A stretch of DNA of 64,000 nucleotides from Chitinophaga polysaccharea. GTDB lineage: Bacteria; Bacteroidota; Bacteroidia; Chitinophagales; Chitinophagaceae. Positions within the stretch are counted from its first letter, which is position 1. Every line of letters begins with the position of its first letter. The translations under genes were made by a program, and so were the position numbers. The stretch lies in NCBI RefSeq assembly GCF_007829335.1, contig NZ_VIWO01000006.1:310001-374000 (forward strand), read 5' to 3'. Positions 17,562 to 26,173 of this stretch are shown piece after piece. The notes under the pieces were generated by a model. It did no database searches and was not told the origin of the DNA. It saw only the letters and a list, made by a program, of their open reading frames with translations.

Positions 17562-18398
17562 TTATCTCTTATTCCAGCGTTTTCCGAATTGAATGCCCAC
17601 ATATGCATTAAAAAAGAACTGTTTATTGTAGTCAGTGCCATTCACCGGCACCATAATAGGTATCTTTTTGGTATACATTTCAGCGTTTACTCCAATTTCC
17701 AGGGCACTTACCACTTCATTAAAGTGAGCCCAGTCGAACCGGAGGCCCAATTTGGCATGAGCGCCCGGCACCACGCTCAGATCGCCCCAACCCTTACCGA
17801 AACCTGCTGCCCCATTGATCTTGTCTTTATTCAGGAAAAGATTGGCATTCTCCGCGCTATATTTTAAGTCGATATTATCCCCGGCAGGATCCTGTACATT
17901 CACATAGTAAGGTTTTAACAAACCCAGGGACAGGCCACCATAGTAGATCGCATCCACTTCTACCCCGTTCTTATTGGCTTTGCCACCAATCAGGTAACGT
18001 TGCCCGATACCCAGTTTTACCGGGTAAAAATTGTTTTGTTTACCAAATATATAAGGTCGCTGCGTAAAGGAATAGCCTCCACTTTGCTTGTATTCCTTGT
18101 TGTTTTTCTTTTCGGAAAACTCAATCTGGAAATAAGTTACTTTTTTCCGGCTTTTACGATATCCTTTTTCCACGAAACCGGACCATCCATCAGTATTTAA
18201 ACGGGCACCGGCTGAGAAATCACGCTGAAATACATTTTCCCCCTCTTCCTGCTCACGGAAAATGGCAATCTTCTTCAGCTTACGCTGTTCCTTCTCTTTC
18301 TCCTTCTGGGCTTTGGAAGCAGGAGCAGGAGTCGTGGTTTGAGCAAATAAACCGCCGGATAGTGTCGCTAAAAACAGGATCAAGTATATTTTTTTCAC
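17562..18398 (-). CDS. predicted outer-membrane beta-barrel protein
   Basis: Protein of 278 residues with signal peptide MKKIYLILFLATLSGGLFAQ, a short Ala/Pro/Thr linker and a highly charged Lys/Glu/Gln stretch (residues about 30-50). The rest alternates polar and aromatic residues as in a small barrel (GYSFTQRPYIFGKQNNFYPV, AYVGIQFGKRWNKR at the C-terminus). I do not recognise a named family; similar uncharacterised genes are common next to lipA in Chitinophagaceae (recollection). It has its own promoter (18434-18462) and may read through to lipA, 36 bp downstream. Confidence 0.65.
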   Translation of the reverse strand: MKKIYLILFLATLSGGLFAQTTTPAPASKAQKEKEKEQRKLKKIAIFREQEEGENVFQRDFSAGARLNTDGWSGFVEKGYRKSRKKVTYFQIEFSEKKNNKEYKQSGGYSFTQRPYIFGKQNNFYPVKLGIGQRYLIGGKANKNGVEVDAIYYGGLSLGLLKPYYVNVQDPAGDNIDLKYSAENANLFLNKDKINGAAGFGKGWGDLSVVPGAHAKLGLRFDWAHFNEVVSALEIGVNAEMYTKKIPIMVPVNGTDYNKQFFFNAYVGIQFGKRWNKR

Positions 18399-18433
18399 AG
18401 TGGGCTATTATTATATATAAATTAACGCTTTAT

Positions 18434-18462
18434 CAAAGGTATTGTTATGTATATATTACAAA
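18434..18462 (-). promoter_or_regulatory. Bacteroidota-type promoter
   Basis: On the minus strand TTTG (18462-18459), 17 bp, then TACCTTTG (18441-18434), the -33/-7 elements of the Bacteroidota primary sigma factor, about 36 bp upstream of the beta-barrel gene start. Confidence 0.6.
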
Positions 18463-18567
18463 CGTAGCTAATTTTTTTTGAGTTTAACAGCGCCGCCGCC
18501 TGCCATATTACACTTATACTAAAAATACATTTAATTTTACTGTCTGATCATAAAAACAGCAAGCACT

Positions 18568-18975
18568 ATGCAAACGGCATCAATTATTTATAACGGCGAA
18601 TTACGTACTACTTCTACCCATCTGCAATCCAGCACAGTGATCGAAACAGATGCTCCTGTGGACAATCGTGGAAAGGGAGAGCGTTTTTCCCCTACCGACC
18701 TGGTGGCCTCCGCCCTGGGTTCCTGCATGCTCAGCATCATGGGCATCAAGGCGATGGACAATGGATGGAATATTGAAGGTACCAAGGTAAGTGTACAAAA
18801 AATCATGGGGTCTGATCCCCGTCGCATTATCGGTGTTACCATCGTAATGGATTTGCCTGCCGGCCACAACCTGGGTGAAAAAGAAAGAACCATCCTCGAA
18901 AGAGCTGCGCTTACCTGCCCGGTGGCTAAAAGCCTGCACCCGGATTTAGTGCAGGATGTGACTTTTAATTGGTAA
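18568..18975 (+). CDS. OsmC-family peroxiredoxin-like protein
   Basis: Cytoplasmic protein of 135 residues of the OsmC/Ohr superfamily, which reduces organic hydroperoxides. Both redox Cys are in family context: ALGSCMLSIMGIKA (about residue 54) and ALTCPVAKSLHPDL (about residue 117). The PTDLVASALGSC block is diagnostic of OsmC-like proteins. Single gene, convergent with DUF2851 and separated from it by a long palindromic repeat. Confidence 0.9.
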   Translation: MQTASIIYNGELRTTSTHLQSSTVIETDAPVDNRGKGERFSPTDLVASALGSCMLSIMGIKAMDNGWNIEGTKVSVQKIMGSDPRRIIGVTIVMDLPAGHNLGEKERTILERAALTCPVAKSLHPDLVQDVTFNW

Positions 18976-18989
18976 GCAGAAAGCGTAAA

Positions 18990-19080
18990 GTATAAAGCAG
19001 AAAAGCTATTGTGGAGATTCATCTAAGCGGATTTTTAAATACTCGCTAATTGTTTCTCCACAATAGCTTTCTGCTTTATG
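18990..19080. repeat. long palindromic repeat, copy A
   Basis: Left arm 18990-19017 (GTATAAAGCAGAAAAGCTAT then TGTGGAGA) pairs with right arm 19055-19080 over about 27 bp with one bulge; the loop has a small inner hairpin. The outer arm (ATAAAGCA.AAAGCTATT) recurs in copies B (37926-38000) and C (52577-52658). An extra half repeat, AGCGTAAAGTATAAAGC, lies just left of the stem. Located between convergent genes, so it can end both transcripts. Confidence 0.75.
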
Positions 19081-19082
19081 CC

Positions 19083-20372
19083 TTACACTCCTTTAATGAT
19101 CTTCGCCCCGATAGCGCAATACAGGCATTTCTTCTCATTACAATAGTATTGCTTTAACTGCAGCAAGGCCTGCGACTCCAGGGCATTCTCCTGCTTTACC
19201 CCCAGCAATGCCCACTGATGGGTGATATTATTTTTCTCCGGCGGCAGCTGCTGTAGCAGATGAAGCGCTTTTTCCTGGTAGTATTTCTGCTGCTTTTGTT
19301 GCCCGTAAAAAAACAGGAGCGGCAATACCGTGTTGATAAGAATAGTATGCACCGCCTGCCGGCCGGGGCATTGGGTTTGCGCCACCGGTTGCCCGAATCG
19401 GTAATGCGTGCGCCAGTACGCAGACGGTTGTACGAAAAAAAGCTGCTCCAGCGCAGTTATATCTTTCGCTTCCAGTACCTGGGAAAAAATATGGGTAGTC
19501 TTTCCCAGCAAGGCAGCCAATGTAGCTAGTCTCACCGTAGGAAAGGCGGCAGGGCGCATGCGCAGCCAGTTCCACTGATGTGCCGCCATGGGCTGGAGCC
19601 GGTACTTATGCCGCAGGTGCGTAAAAATATCCTGTAGCTGCAACGCGTAAGTATCCGTGTGGGCTGCTTCCAGCATACCCGCCTGGCCAAAAAGAAAGGC
19701 TTCCAGCTGTATCAGTTGGTGCCGGTGCCGCATCAGCGTTCTGTAGGGAAGGGATTGGGCCACCTGCAGAAATGGCGCTGCATTTACCGGGATGCCATAG
19801 CTCTGGGCAATGGCCCAGTAACACACTTCTTCCCAGTTGCCATGCGTGGCCAGTAACCAGAACTGCAGGCCCCTGATCTTTCGCTCCCAGCGTTCGGCCA
19901 GCAGTCGCTCTTTCCAGCTGATCCAGGTAAGCGATGGCACCTGTGCAGCCTGGGCGGCGCAGGGCACAAAAGGCGCCAGGCTCCGCAACGCTTCATAACG
20001 TTGCAGCAACAGCTTGGAAATACGCTCCTGTAGCTCCAGGCATGGCACGCCCGGAATGCCCTTACCCGGCATGTCATGTATAAATACCACATGAAGTATG
20101 ATCCGCCCATATTGCGGATTATGCTGGTGCCCATGCCGGAACCAATCCGACGTACGCAGGTGCAGCTCTACCTGCCCTATCCACAAGGCGGTTCCGATCC
20201 TGATACGGGCAGCGGAAAAATCGGGTCCTCCGTGATGATTGAGTACACCGGGATGCAATATCTCCACCGGCTCCCCGGTAACAGTTGTCAAATGATCCTG
20301 GCGGAATAGCCGGAAGGCCCAGATATGCTGGAATAGCTCCTCTGAGAGCGGGGGATTAACAAACATAAACAA
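19083..20372 (-). CDS. DUF2851 family protein
   Basis: Protein of 429 residues matching the uncharacterised DUF2851 family of Bacteroidota. The recognisable start is LSEELFQHIWAFRLF, then EILHPGVLNHHGGPDFSAARI and WIGQVELHLRTSDWFRHGHQ, with invariant-looking His/Asp/Glu residues that resemble a nuclease-like core (inference). Towards the C-terminus a Cys cluster, YYCNEKKCLYCAIG, may bind metal. No function is known. A TACCTTTG -7 box lies at 20402-20409 on the minus strand, back to back with the riboswitch promoter on the other strand. Confidence 0.85.
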   Translation of the reverse strand: MFMFVNPPLSEELFQHIWAFRLFRQDHLTTVTGEPVEILHPGVLNHHGGPDFSAARIRIGTALWIGQVELHLRTSDWFRHGHQHNPQYGRIILHVVFIHDMPGKGIPGVPCLELQERISKLLLQRYEALRSLAPFVPCAAQAAQVPSLTWISWKERLLAERWERKIRGLQFWLLATHGNWEEVCYWAIAQSYGIPVNAAPFLQVAQSLPYRTLMRHRHQLIQLEAFLFGQAGMLEAAHTDTYALQLQDIFTHLRHKYRLQPMAAHQWNWLRMRPAAFPTVRLATLAALLGKTTHIFSQVLEAKDITALEQLFFVQPSAYWRTHYRFGQPVAQTQCPGRQAVHTILINTVLPLLFFYGQQKQQKYYQEKALHLLQQLPPEKNNITHQWALLGVKQENALESQALLQLKQYYCNEKKCLYCAIGAKIIKGV

Positions 20373-20445
20373 ACAGGATTGGGGTATAAAATAATATCAT
20401 TCAAAGGTAATAAATCATCATTTAATAAATAAATTGTAACAGCAA

Positions 20446-20478
20446 TTTGGAATTTTGATAAAAGTGATATTACCTTTG
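20446..20478 (+). promoter_or_regulatory. promoter of the SAM-riboswitch transcript
   Basis: TTTG at 20446-20449, 21 bp, then TACCTTTG at 20471-20478: Bacteroidota -33 and -7 elements. The aptamer starts 20 bp downstream. Confidence 0.65.
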
Positions 20479-20497
20479 CGCCAGTTCTTACACATCA

Positions 20498-20611
20498 CTT
20501 ATCCAGAAAGGCGGAGGGACTTGGCCCTGCGATGCCTTAGCAACCTTTCCTGATTACGATCAGGAAAAAGGTGCTAATTCCTGCCCACGGTGTAACCGGG
20601 GGAAAGATAAG
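20498..20611 (+). promoter_or_regulatory. SAM-I (S-box) riboswitch
   Basis: Class I S-adenosylmethionine aptamer. Conserved pieces are in order: CTTATC at 20498 pairing with GATAAG ending at 20611 (P1), then AGAAAGGCGGAGGGACTTGG, CCCTGCGATGCCTTAGCAAC, AAGGTGCTAATTCCTGCC and GGAAAGATAAG. P3 carries the hairpin TTTCCTGAT...ATCAGGAAA. It is followed by a terminator at 20654, so SAM binding should stop transcription before the downstream methionine genes. Canonical arrangement and high confidence. Confidence 0.95.
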
Positions 20612-20653
20612 TTGGCAGAGATTATACTTCACAGCTATATATAACTTTCTAAG

Positions 20654-20687
20654 AAAGCTCTTCCAACACCATGGAAGAGCTTTTTTT
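20654..20687 (+). terminator. attenuator downstream of the SAM riboswitch
   Basis: AAAGCTCTTCC, 8-nt loop, GGAAGAGCTTT and a T run, 43 nt after the aptamer and 111 nt before the first gene. Acts as the OFF-state terminator. The exact antiterminator pairing was not resolved by eye. Confidence 0.85.
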
Positions 20688-20798
20688 ATGCCCACTTCCC
20701 ACCCCATTCATGGATTTGTCGTTGTTTAAGTTGATCTTTAATGATAAAGTTGCAGCAGATTTTTGTGCACATTGAACATCATTAAAATATTTTAACAA

Positions 20799-21977
20799 AT
20801 GAAAACAGCTACACAACTGATTCATAGCATTCCGGTAGACGAACTGACAGGCGCCATTTCAGTGCCTATCTATCAAACATCCACCTTTGTGCAGGAATCA
20901 CCGGGCATCAATAAAGGCTTTGAGTTTTCGAGGGCCAACAACCCTACGAGAAAAGTGCTGGAAGACCTGATCTGCAACCTGGAAGAGGGTTTCGCAGGTT
21001 TTGCATTCGCCAGCGGCATGTCGGCCATTGATGCAGTACTGAAGCTGTTAAAAACCGGCGATGAAATCATGGCGGTGGAAGATACCTACGGTGGCATCTT
21101 CCAGATCTTTAACCACATGTTTGAACGCTTCGGCATCAAAGTTAATTTCGTAGATACCAGCAACCTCGATAAAGTACTGGCTGCCATCACTCCCAATACA
21201 AAAATCATTTGGCTGGAATCCCCTACCAATCCAACACTACGCATTTCTGATATAAAGTCTATCAGTAAAATTGCCAAACAACATAATATACTGCTGGTAG
21301 TAGACAACACTTTCAGCACGCCCCTGTTACAACAACCGCTAACACTGGGCGCCGATATCGTGATACACAGCGCCTCCAAATACCTGGCTGGCCACTGCGA
21401 TGTAATAGCCGGACTGGTAGTAGCCAATTCTAAAGTACTGGCCGACCAGATCCGCTATAATCAAAATATTTCGGGGAGTATACTTAGCCCGTTTGAAGCC
21501 TGGCTTACCATACGTGGTATTGAAACCTTATACCTCCGGTTCGAAAAACAATGCAGCAACGCTTCGGCTATCGCCAACTGGCTTGTTGCCCACCCAGCGG
21601 TGGATAAAGTATTTTATCCCGGACTGGTTACACATAAAAATCATCATATTGCCCGTAAACAACAAAAAAGCTATGGCGCACTGGTGAGCTTTTCCCTGAA
21701 AAGCGACAACATAAAAAACGCGATCCGCATTGTAAATGCCACTAAACTATTTAAACTGGCAGAAAGCTTCGGCGGCGTAAAAAGTATGCTGGCCCACCCG
21801 GCCACCATGACACATCGCAACATCCCGGAAGAATTCCGGAAAAAAACAGGTCTACAGGACTCCTGTATCCGTTTATCAGTAGGCATTGAAGATGCCGATG
21901 ACCTGATCAACGACCTGAAACAGGCACTGGATAAACTAAATCATCCAGCCGGCAAGCAAATCACTGTTTTACAATAA
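20799..21977 (+). CDS. Cys/Met metabolism PLP enzyme (cystathionine gamma-synthase / O-acylhomoserine sulfhydrylase type)
   Basis: PLP-dependent transsulfuration enzyme, 392 residues. The cofactor Lys is in HSASKYLAGHCDVIAG, preceded by the ring-stacking region FASGMSAIDAVLKLL and VEDTYGG, and DNTFSTP before the Lys. The C-terminal RLSVGIEDADDLINDL is the family end. Being directly behind a SAM-I riboswitch and before homoserine dehydrogenase, it most likely makes cystathionine or homocysteine from an activated homoserine, not degrades cystathionine. Sequence alone does not separate the MetB-like and sulfhydrylase activities, so no symbol is given. Start ATG at 20799 fits the family. Confidence 0.88.
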   Translation: MKTATQLIHSIPVDELTGAISVPIYQTSTFVQESPGINKGFEFSRANNPTRKVLEDLICNLEEGFAGFAFASGMSAIDAVLKLLKTGDEIMAVEDTYGGIFQIFNHMFERFGIKVNFVDTSNLDKVLAAITPNTKIIWLESPTNPTLRISDIKSISKIAKQHNILLVVDNTFSTPLLQQPLTLGADIVIHSASKYLAGHCDVIAGLVVANSKVLADQIRYNQNISGSILSPFEAWLTIRGIETLYLRFEKQCSNASAIANWLVAHPAVDKVFYPGLVTHKNHHIARKQQKSYGALVSFSLKSDNIKNAIRIVNATKLFKLAESFGGVKSMLAHPATMTHRNIPEEFRKKTGLQDSCIRLSVGIEDADDLINDLKQALDKLNHPAGKQITVLQ

Positions 21978-22073
21978 GCCGTTGACAGTTAGTAACAACT
22001 TTGACACCATCAGAACCTGATCAATCCTGGTAGTATCAAGGCTCACTGCCAAAGGCGAAAGCTCAAAAAAAGT

Positions 22074-23255
22074 ATGGAAAATAAGATCATCAATTTAGGT
22101 ATTTTCGGATTCGGCGTCGTAGGACAAGGCCTCTATGAAGTATTGAACAGAACCAAGGGTATCAATGCACGTATCAAAAAGATATGTATTAAAGACCCTA
22201 ACAAGTCAAGACCCATCGACAGCAGCTATTTTACGACGGATAAAAACGAAATCCTGGAAGATCCGACCATTGACGTTGTAGTAGAACTGATCAATGACAC
22301 AGAAGCAGCCTTTGAAATCGTAAGCACCGCCCTCCGTAACGGTAAAGCCGTGGTAAGCGCCAGCAAACGCATGATCGCAGAAAACCTGCCTACCCTGTAC
22401 CAGTTACAGGCAGAAAACAAAGTGCCCTTCCTGTACGAAGCTTCCAGCTGCGCCAGTATTCCCATTATCCGCAACCTGGAAGAATACTACGACAATGATC
22501 TGCTCAATGCAGTAGAAGGTATCTGTAACGGCTCTACGAACTATATTCTCACGAAAATATTCGAAGAAAACCTTAGCTTCGCAACAGCCCTGCAACAGGC
22601 GCAGGACCTGGGTTTCGCCGAAACAGATCCTACCCTCGACATTGAAGGATATGATCCTAAATTTAAAATCGTTATCCTGCTCCTGCACGCATTCGGTACT
22701 TTCGTAAAACCGGAAGAAGTGTTCAATTTCGGTATTCACCACCTGAACGATTTTGATATACAGTTTGCCAAACAACGTAACTGTACCATCAAGCTGATTG
22801 CACAGTGCCGCCGCCAGAATGGCCACGTATCTGCTTATGTGCTGCCACACCTGATCAAAGAACATAACCTGCTCTTTGATGTGTACAACGAATACAATGG
22901 TATCCTGCTGGAAAGCGCCTTCACCGACAAACAGTTCTTTGTAGGTAAAGGAGCCGGTGGTACCGCTACCGGTAGTGCCGTACTGTCGGATATCTCCGCC
23001 CTGCTGTATAACTATCGCTACGAGTATAAAAAGATTAAACAAAATAACCAGCCCAGCTTTACCAACGACGTAAAACTGAAAATATACCTGCGTTATAAAA
23101 CACCTAACCAGGTGGACCTGGCAGAGTTTTTCAGCATCTCTGAAAAGTATGAATCATCAGAATGGCGTTATGTGGTAGGTACCATTAACCTGCAGAAACT
23201 GAAAGAAGCCGGCTGGCTGAAAAATAAAGACGTGAATGTCCTCGTATTGGAGTAA
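22074..23255 (+). CDS. hom: homoserine dehydrogenase
   Basis: NAD(P)H-dependent reduction of aspartate semialdehyde to homoserine, 393 residues. N-terminal Rossmann motif LGIFGFGVVGQGLYEVL; substrate domain with EGICNGSTNYILTKI (typical ..GTTNYIL..) and GFAETDPTLDIEGYDPKFK, which holds the catalytic Asp/Lys set (DPxxDxxGxDxxxK). GKGAGGTATGSAVLSD near residue 295 matches the family GxGAG...T. No C-terminal ACT domain is evident; the final 80 residues are shorter and divergent. Second gene of the SAM-riboswitch operon, feeding the PLP enzyme upstream. Confidence 0.93.
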   Translation: MENKIINLGIFGFGVVGQGLYEVLNRTKGINARIKKICIKDPNKSRPIDSSYFTTDKNEILEDPTIDVVVELINDTEAAFEIVSTALRNGKAVVSASKRMIAENLPTLYQLQAENKVPFLYEASSCASIPIIRNLEEYYDNDLLNAVEGICNGSTNYILTKIFEENLSFATALQQAQDLGFAETDPTLDIEGYDPKFKIVILLLHAFGTFVKPEEVFNFGIHHLNDFDIQFAKQRNCTIKLIAQCRRQNGHVSAYVLPHLIKEHNLLFDVYNEYNGILLESAFTDKQFFVGKGAGGTATGSAVLSDISALLYNYRYEYKKIKQNNQPSFTNDVKLKIYLRYKTPNQVDLAEFFSISEKYESSEWRYVVGTINLQKLKEAGWLKNKDVNVLVLE

Positions 23256-23286
23256 ATATATTAAATAAGCAAAAACCAATCATGAA

Positions 23287-23310
23287 AACGGCGCAGTTCC
23301 CTGCGCCGTT
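23287..23310. terminator. bidirectional terminator between hom and maf
   Basis: AACGGCGCAG-TTCC-CTGCGCCGTT, perfect 10-bp stem between the convergent hom and maf genes. Confidence 0.8.
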
Positions 23311-23314
23311 CGAA

Positions 23315-23884
23315 TTATAGCTGGTTCAATGCAGCTACTACCTTGCTCACCGGCAGTCCCATTACATTATAGAAACAGCCGTTGATACGATCAATCCCCA
23401 CTGCTCCAATCCATTCCTGTATGGCATAAGCGCCGGCCTTGTCATAAGGCTTGAACTGATCCACATACCAGGTGATCTGCTCAGTGGTTAAAGGATTAAA
23501 GTGCACGGTCGTTGTATGGGAAAACGCCGTTTCCTCGGCGCCTTTCCGGATCACCACCCCGGTAATTACCCGGTGTTCCCGTCCGCTCAGCCGGGAAAGA
23601 ATCGCAATGGCATCTTCCCGGTCCGTCGGTTTCCCGATAATGGTATCATCCAATACCACTACGGTATCTGCGGCAATAATAATATCGGTGTCAGTACACA
23701 ATGCTTTTACGGCAACAGCCTTTTGACGGGCAATATACACGGGGATATCCGTAATAGCCAATCCTGGTGGAAAAGTTTCCGCCGTTTCCACCACCTTCAC
23801 TTCGAAAGGGATGCCTGCCTGTTCCAGCAGCTGCTTCCTGCGCGGTGACTGGGAAGCCAGGATAACAGGTGTTCCTTTATACAT
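23315..23884 (-). CDS. maf: Maf-like nucleoside triphosphate pyrophosphatase
   Basis: House-cleaning NTP pyrophosphatase (189 residues from ATG 23884; a GTG one codon earlier is possible). Motifs: LASQSPRRKQLLEQAG at the N-terminus, then ADTVVVLDD and IGKPTDREDAIAILSRLSGREH, and DKAGAYAIQEWIG, the nucleotide-site signature of the Maf family. The substrate class (dTTP/UTP or m7GTP type) is not assigned here. Last gene of a four-gene operon: the UbiA stop (TAG 23889-23887) ends 2 nt before this ATG. Confidence 0.93.
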   Translation of the reverse strand: MYKGTPVILASQSPRRKQLLEQAGIPFEVKVVETAETFPPGLAITDIPVYIARQKAVAVKALCTDTDIIIAADTVVVLDDTIIGKPTDREDAIAILSRLSGREHRVITGVVIRKGAEETAFSHTTTVHFNPLTTEQITWYVDQFKPYDKAGAYAIQEWIGAVGIDRINGCFYNVMGLPVSKVVAALNQL

Positions 23885-23886
23885 CA

Positions 23887-24828
23887 CTATAAATACAGTT
23901 TAAAAAATATCATCGATAAAATGCCTGTCAGCATAATCACTTTTACCAAAGTGCTTACCTTATGGTAATGCGCCGGCAATGTAGCCTTTTTCAGCTGCAG
24001 GTAAACGTATAGGCATGGCAGTTGTACAAACAATACCAGGTAAGCAATTGCAATATACCATTCCAATATCCACACGCGGATTTCCACTGCGGCAATGATT
24101 ACGACCAATGCCAGCAACAGTACATTACACAAGCGTTTAGCGGCGAGTACCCCCCAGGCAATCGGCAGGGTGCGGCAACCATCTTTGCTGTCGCCCATCA
24201 TATCTTCCAGGTCTTTCACTATTTCCCGGACCATCGAAATCAGGAAAGCAAACAAGGCGTATACCCCAATTACCTGGATCAGTTTGCGGCCGGTAGCCGA
24301 CATGATGGCTTCAAAGCTATGGTAGATCTGTTTTTCATAGAATCCCACCACTACTACCGCCAATGCGGTTAACAGGGAAATGACCACGTTACCGATCAGC
24401 ACCTGTCTTTTAAACGAGGTGGAATAAAACCATAGCAAGAGCGAACATACTACCTGGGTAAAGCCGAGGTAAAACTGGCCGATACGCCAGGCTACCAGGA
24501 AGCCCAACGATACGCCGGCCATATTCAGCATGGTATGCCAGGCCATGGCCCAGCGCCGGCTGATAATTTTATCCAGTATCATCTTATCCGGCTTATTCAC
24601 AATGTCGATGTTGATATCGAAATAATCATTGATGATATAGCCGGCTGCCGCTACCAGTATGGTCGACAAACTCAATAATACAAACTGGGGAACAGGCAGG
24701 GAGGGCTCTTCCCCGGAGCTGCGTAACACCGGTTCTACTACACAATATTGCAGTAAAAACTGGGTAAGGCCAATGTATACCAGGTTTGGGTACCTGATCA
24801 GTTTAAAAAATGCAGCCCAGAGCTTCAT
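23887..24828 (-). CDS. UbiA-family prenyltransferase (geranylgeranylglycerol-phosphate synthase-like)
   Basis: Integral membrane prenyltransferase, 313 residues, eight to nine hydrophobic segments. Both Asp-rich prenyl-diphosphate motifs are present: NDYFDINIDIVNKPDK (about residue 65) and DLEDMMGDSKDGCRTLPI (about residue 205). Bacteroidota homologues are often annotated as geranylgeranylglycerol-phosphate geranylgeranyltransferase; the acceptor here is not provable and quinone-type acceptors remain possible. Third gene in the DUF2520-KdsC-UbiA-Maf operon, 14 bp after the phosphatase. Confidence 0.85.
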   Translation of the reverse strand: MKLWAAFFKLIRYPNLVYIGLTQFLLQYCVVEPVLRSSGEEPSLPVPQFVLLSLSTILVAAAGYIINDYFDINIDIVNKPDKMILDKIISRRWAMAWHTMLNMAGVSLGFLVAWRIGQFYLGFTQVVCSLLLWFYSTSFKRQVLIGNVVISLLTALAVVVVGFYEKQIYHSFEAIMSATGRKLIQVIGVYALFAFLISMVREIVKDLEDMMGDSKDGCRTLPIAWGVLAAKRLCNVLLLALVVIIAAVEIRVWILEWYIAIAYLVLFVQLPCLYVYLQLKKATLPAHYHKVSTLVKVIMLTGILSMIFFKLYL

Positions 24829-24842
24829 AGTTTTCTCTTTTA

Positions 24843-25364
24843 TTATTTCGATGCAATTCCTTCATCCATTAACCAATGTCCGTTCAGTTTGAGCACTTTT
24901 TCCATTACCTCTCTTACGCATCCATGGCCTCCGGGCAGGGGGGATATGTATTTTGAAATGCTTTTTATTTCCGGTGCTGCATCTGCAGGGCAGGTAGGTA
25001 ATCCCACCAGTTGCATAGGCTGGTAGTCCGGGATATCATCTCCCATATATAAAATTTCATCCCAGCGCAGGTCAAGCTCAAATACATAATCCTGTAACTT
25101 TTCTTTTTTGTCAAGTACGCCGGTATAGATATCTTTTATACCTAATCCCTGTAACCTGCTTACCACGCTTTCCGATTTTCCTCCGGAGATGACAACCACC
25201 CGGTATCCTTTTTTCACCGCCAGCTGCATGGCGTAGCCGTCCTTGATATTCATTTTGCGGGACATCTCCCCTCCTGGCAACAATTGCAGGGTACCATCTG
25301 TTAACACACCGTCCACGTCCAGCACAAAAGTGCGAATAGATTTAAATAAAGCCAATACGTTCAT
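24843..25364 (-). CDS. KdsC-like HAD phosphatase
   Basis: Small HAD-superfamily hydrolase, 173 residues, resembling 3-deoxy-D-manno-octulosonate-8-phosphate phosphatase of the Kdo/lipopolysaccharide pathway. Motif I is FVLDVDGVLTDG (nucleophile Asp about residue 16), motif II VVISGGKS, motif III Lys in DKKEKLQDY, motif IV YMGDDIPDYQPM. No cap domain, as in KdsC tetramers. The ATG at 25364 is preferred over a TTG six codons upstream. Substrate is inferred from family only. Confidence 0.85.
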   Translation of the reverse strand: MNVLALFKSIRTFVLDVDGVLTDGTLQLLPGGEMSRKMNIKDGYAMQLAVKKGYRVVVISGGKSESVVSRLQGLGIKDIYTGVLDKKEKLQDYVFELDLRWDEILYMGDDIPDYQPMQLVGLPTCPADAAPEIKSISKYISPLPGGHGCVREVMEKVLKLNGHWLMDEGIASK

Positions 25365-25408
25365 GGGGCCAAAAATAGCCAATTACGGATTAACAGCTCA
25401 GTAATTCT

Positions 25409-26173
25409 CTATTTATTATGAAACTGGTAAATAGCATCAGACATCACCTGGTATACCAGTTGCAGGTATTCGTTGCCGGCCAGCAACTGCCGGTGCAGTT
25501 GCATGGTGACTTCATCCTGGCGCAGGGCGGGTCCTGTTTGCACCGTTTCCGGCGGATGCTTTTCCAGGCGGTCGAATGTTTCCTTTATAATGGGTTGCAG
25601 CAAGCTGAAATCCAGCTGCTCGGCTTCACAGTAAGCTTTGGCCTGGGCAATCAGGTGATTGGTAAAGTTGTTACACAATACCGCGGTAAGGTGATATTTC
25701 AGCCTTTGTGCCGAGGTGGTAACGGTAACGCTGCCGGAAATACTTTGTGCCAAAGCCTGCAGGCGCCGGAGCACCTCATCGCTGCTGGCCTCCAGCATGA
25801 CCGGGATAGGTGGATAACTTTTAATTTCCTTGCGGATCGACTGTAAAGGATACAGCACGCCTGTATTGGACGATATCCGGGAGATGGCGGATAAAGGGAC
25901 TGCTCCGGCGGTATGCGCTACAATACGTTTTCCCAGGCGCAACTCATCGTTTAACTCCGGTATGGCCGAGTCACTTACCGCCAGCAGGTAAATGTCTGCG
26001 TCCATATTAATATCCTGCAAATCATTTGTATAAGCTGCGTTCAGCATTTCCCCCAATTCCCGTGCATGTTCCAACTGCCGGCTCACCACCTGCTTTACCT
26101 GGTGGCCATGAATCTTCAGGAGTTGTCCGAAACAATGTGCTACATTGCCAGTGCCAACTATGACTATATCCAT
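25409..26173 (-). CDS. Rossmann-like and DUF2520 domain protein
   Basis: Protein of 254 residues. The N-terminal half is an NAD(P)-binding Rossmann fold (MDIVIVGTGNVAHCFGQLL; then HTAGAVPLSAI after the fifth strand) as in F420/ProC-like reductases. The C-terminal half (from about 130, KYHLTAVLCNNFTNHLIAQAKAYCE) is the helical DUF2520 domain. The reaction is unknown. First gene of a conserved four-gene Bacteroidota operon with a KdsC-like phosphatase, UbiA and Maf. Confidence 0.85.
   Translation of the reverse strand: MDIVIVGTGNVAHCFGQLLKIHGHQVKQVVSRQLEHARELGEMLNAAYTNDLQDINMDADIYLLAVSDSAIPELNDELRLGKRIVAHTAGAVPLSAISRISSNTGVLYPLQSIRKEIKSYPPIPVMLEASSDEVLRRLQALAQSISGSVTVTTSAQRLKYHLTAVLCNNFTNHLIAQAKAYCEAEQLDFSLLQPIIKETFDRLEKHPPETVQTGPALRQDEVTMQLHRQLLAGNEYLQLVYQVMSDAIYQFHNK

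Noticed and set aside
22404-23042. 212-codon minus-strand frame opposite hom
   Set aside because: Antisense shadow; composition atypical and the plus-strand gene is certain.
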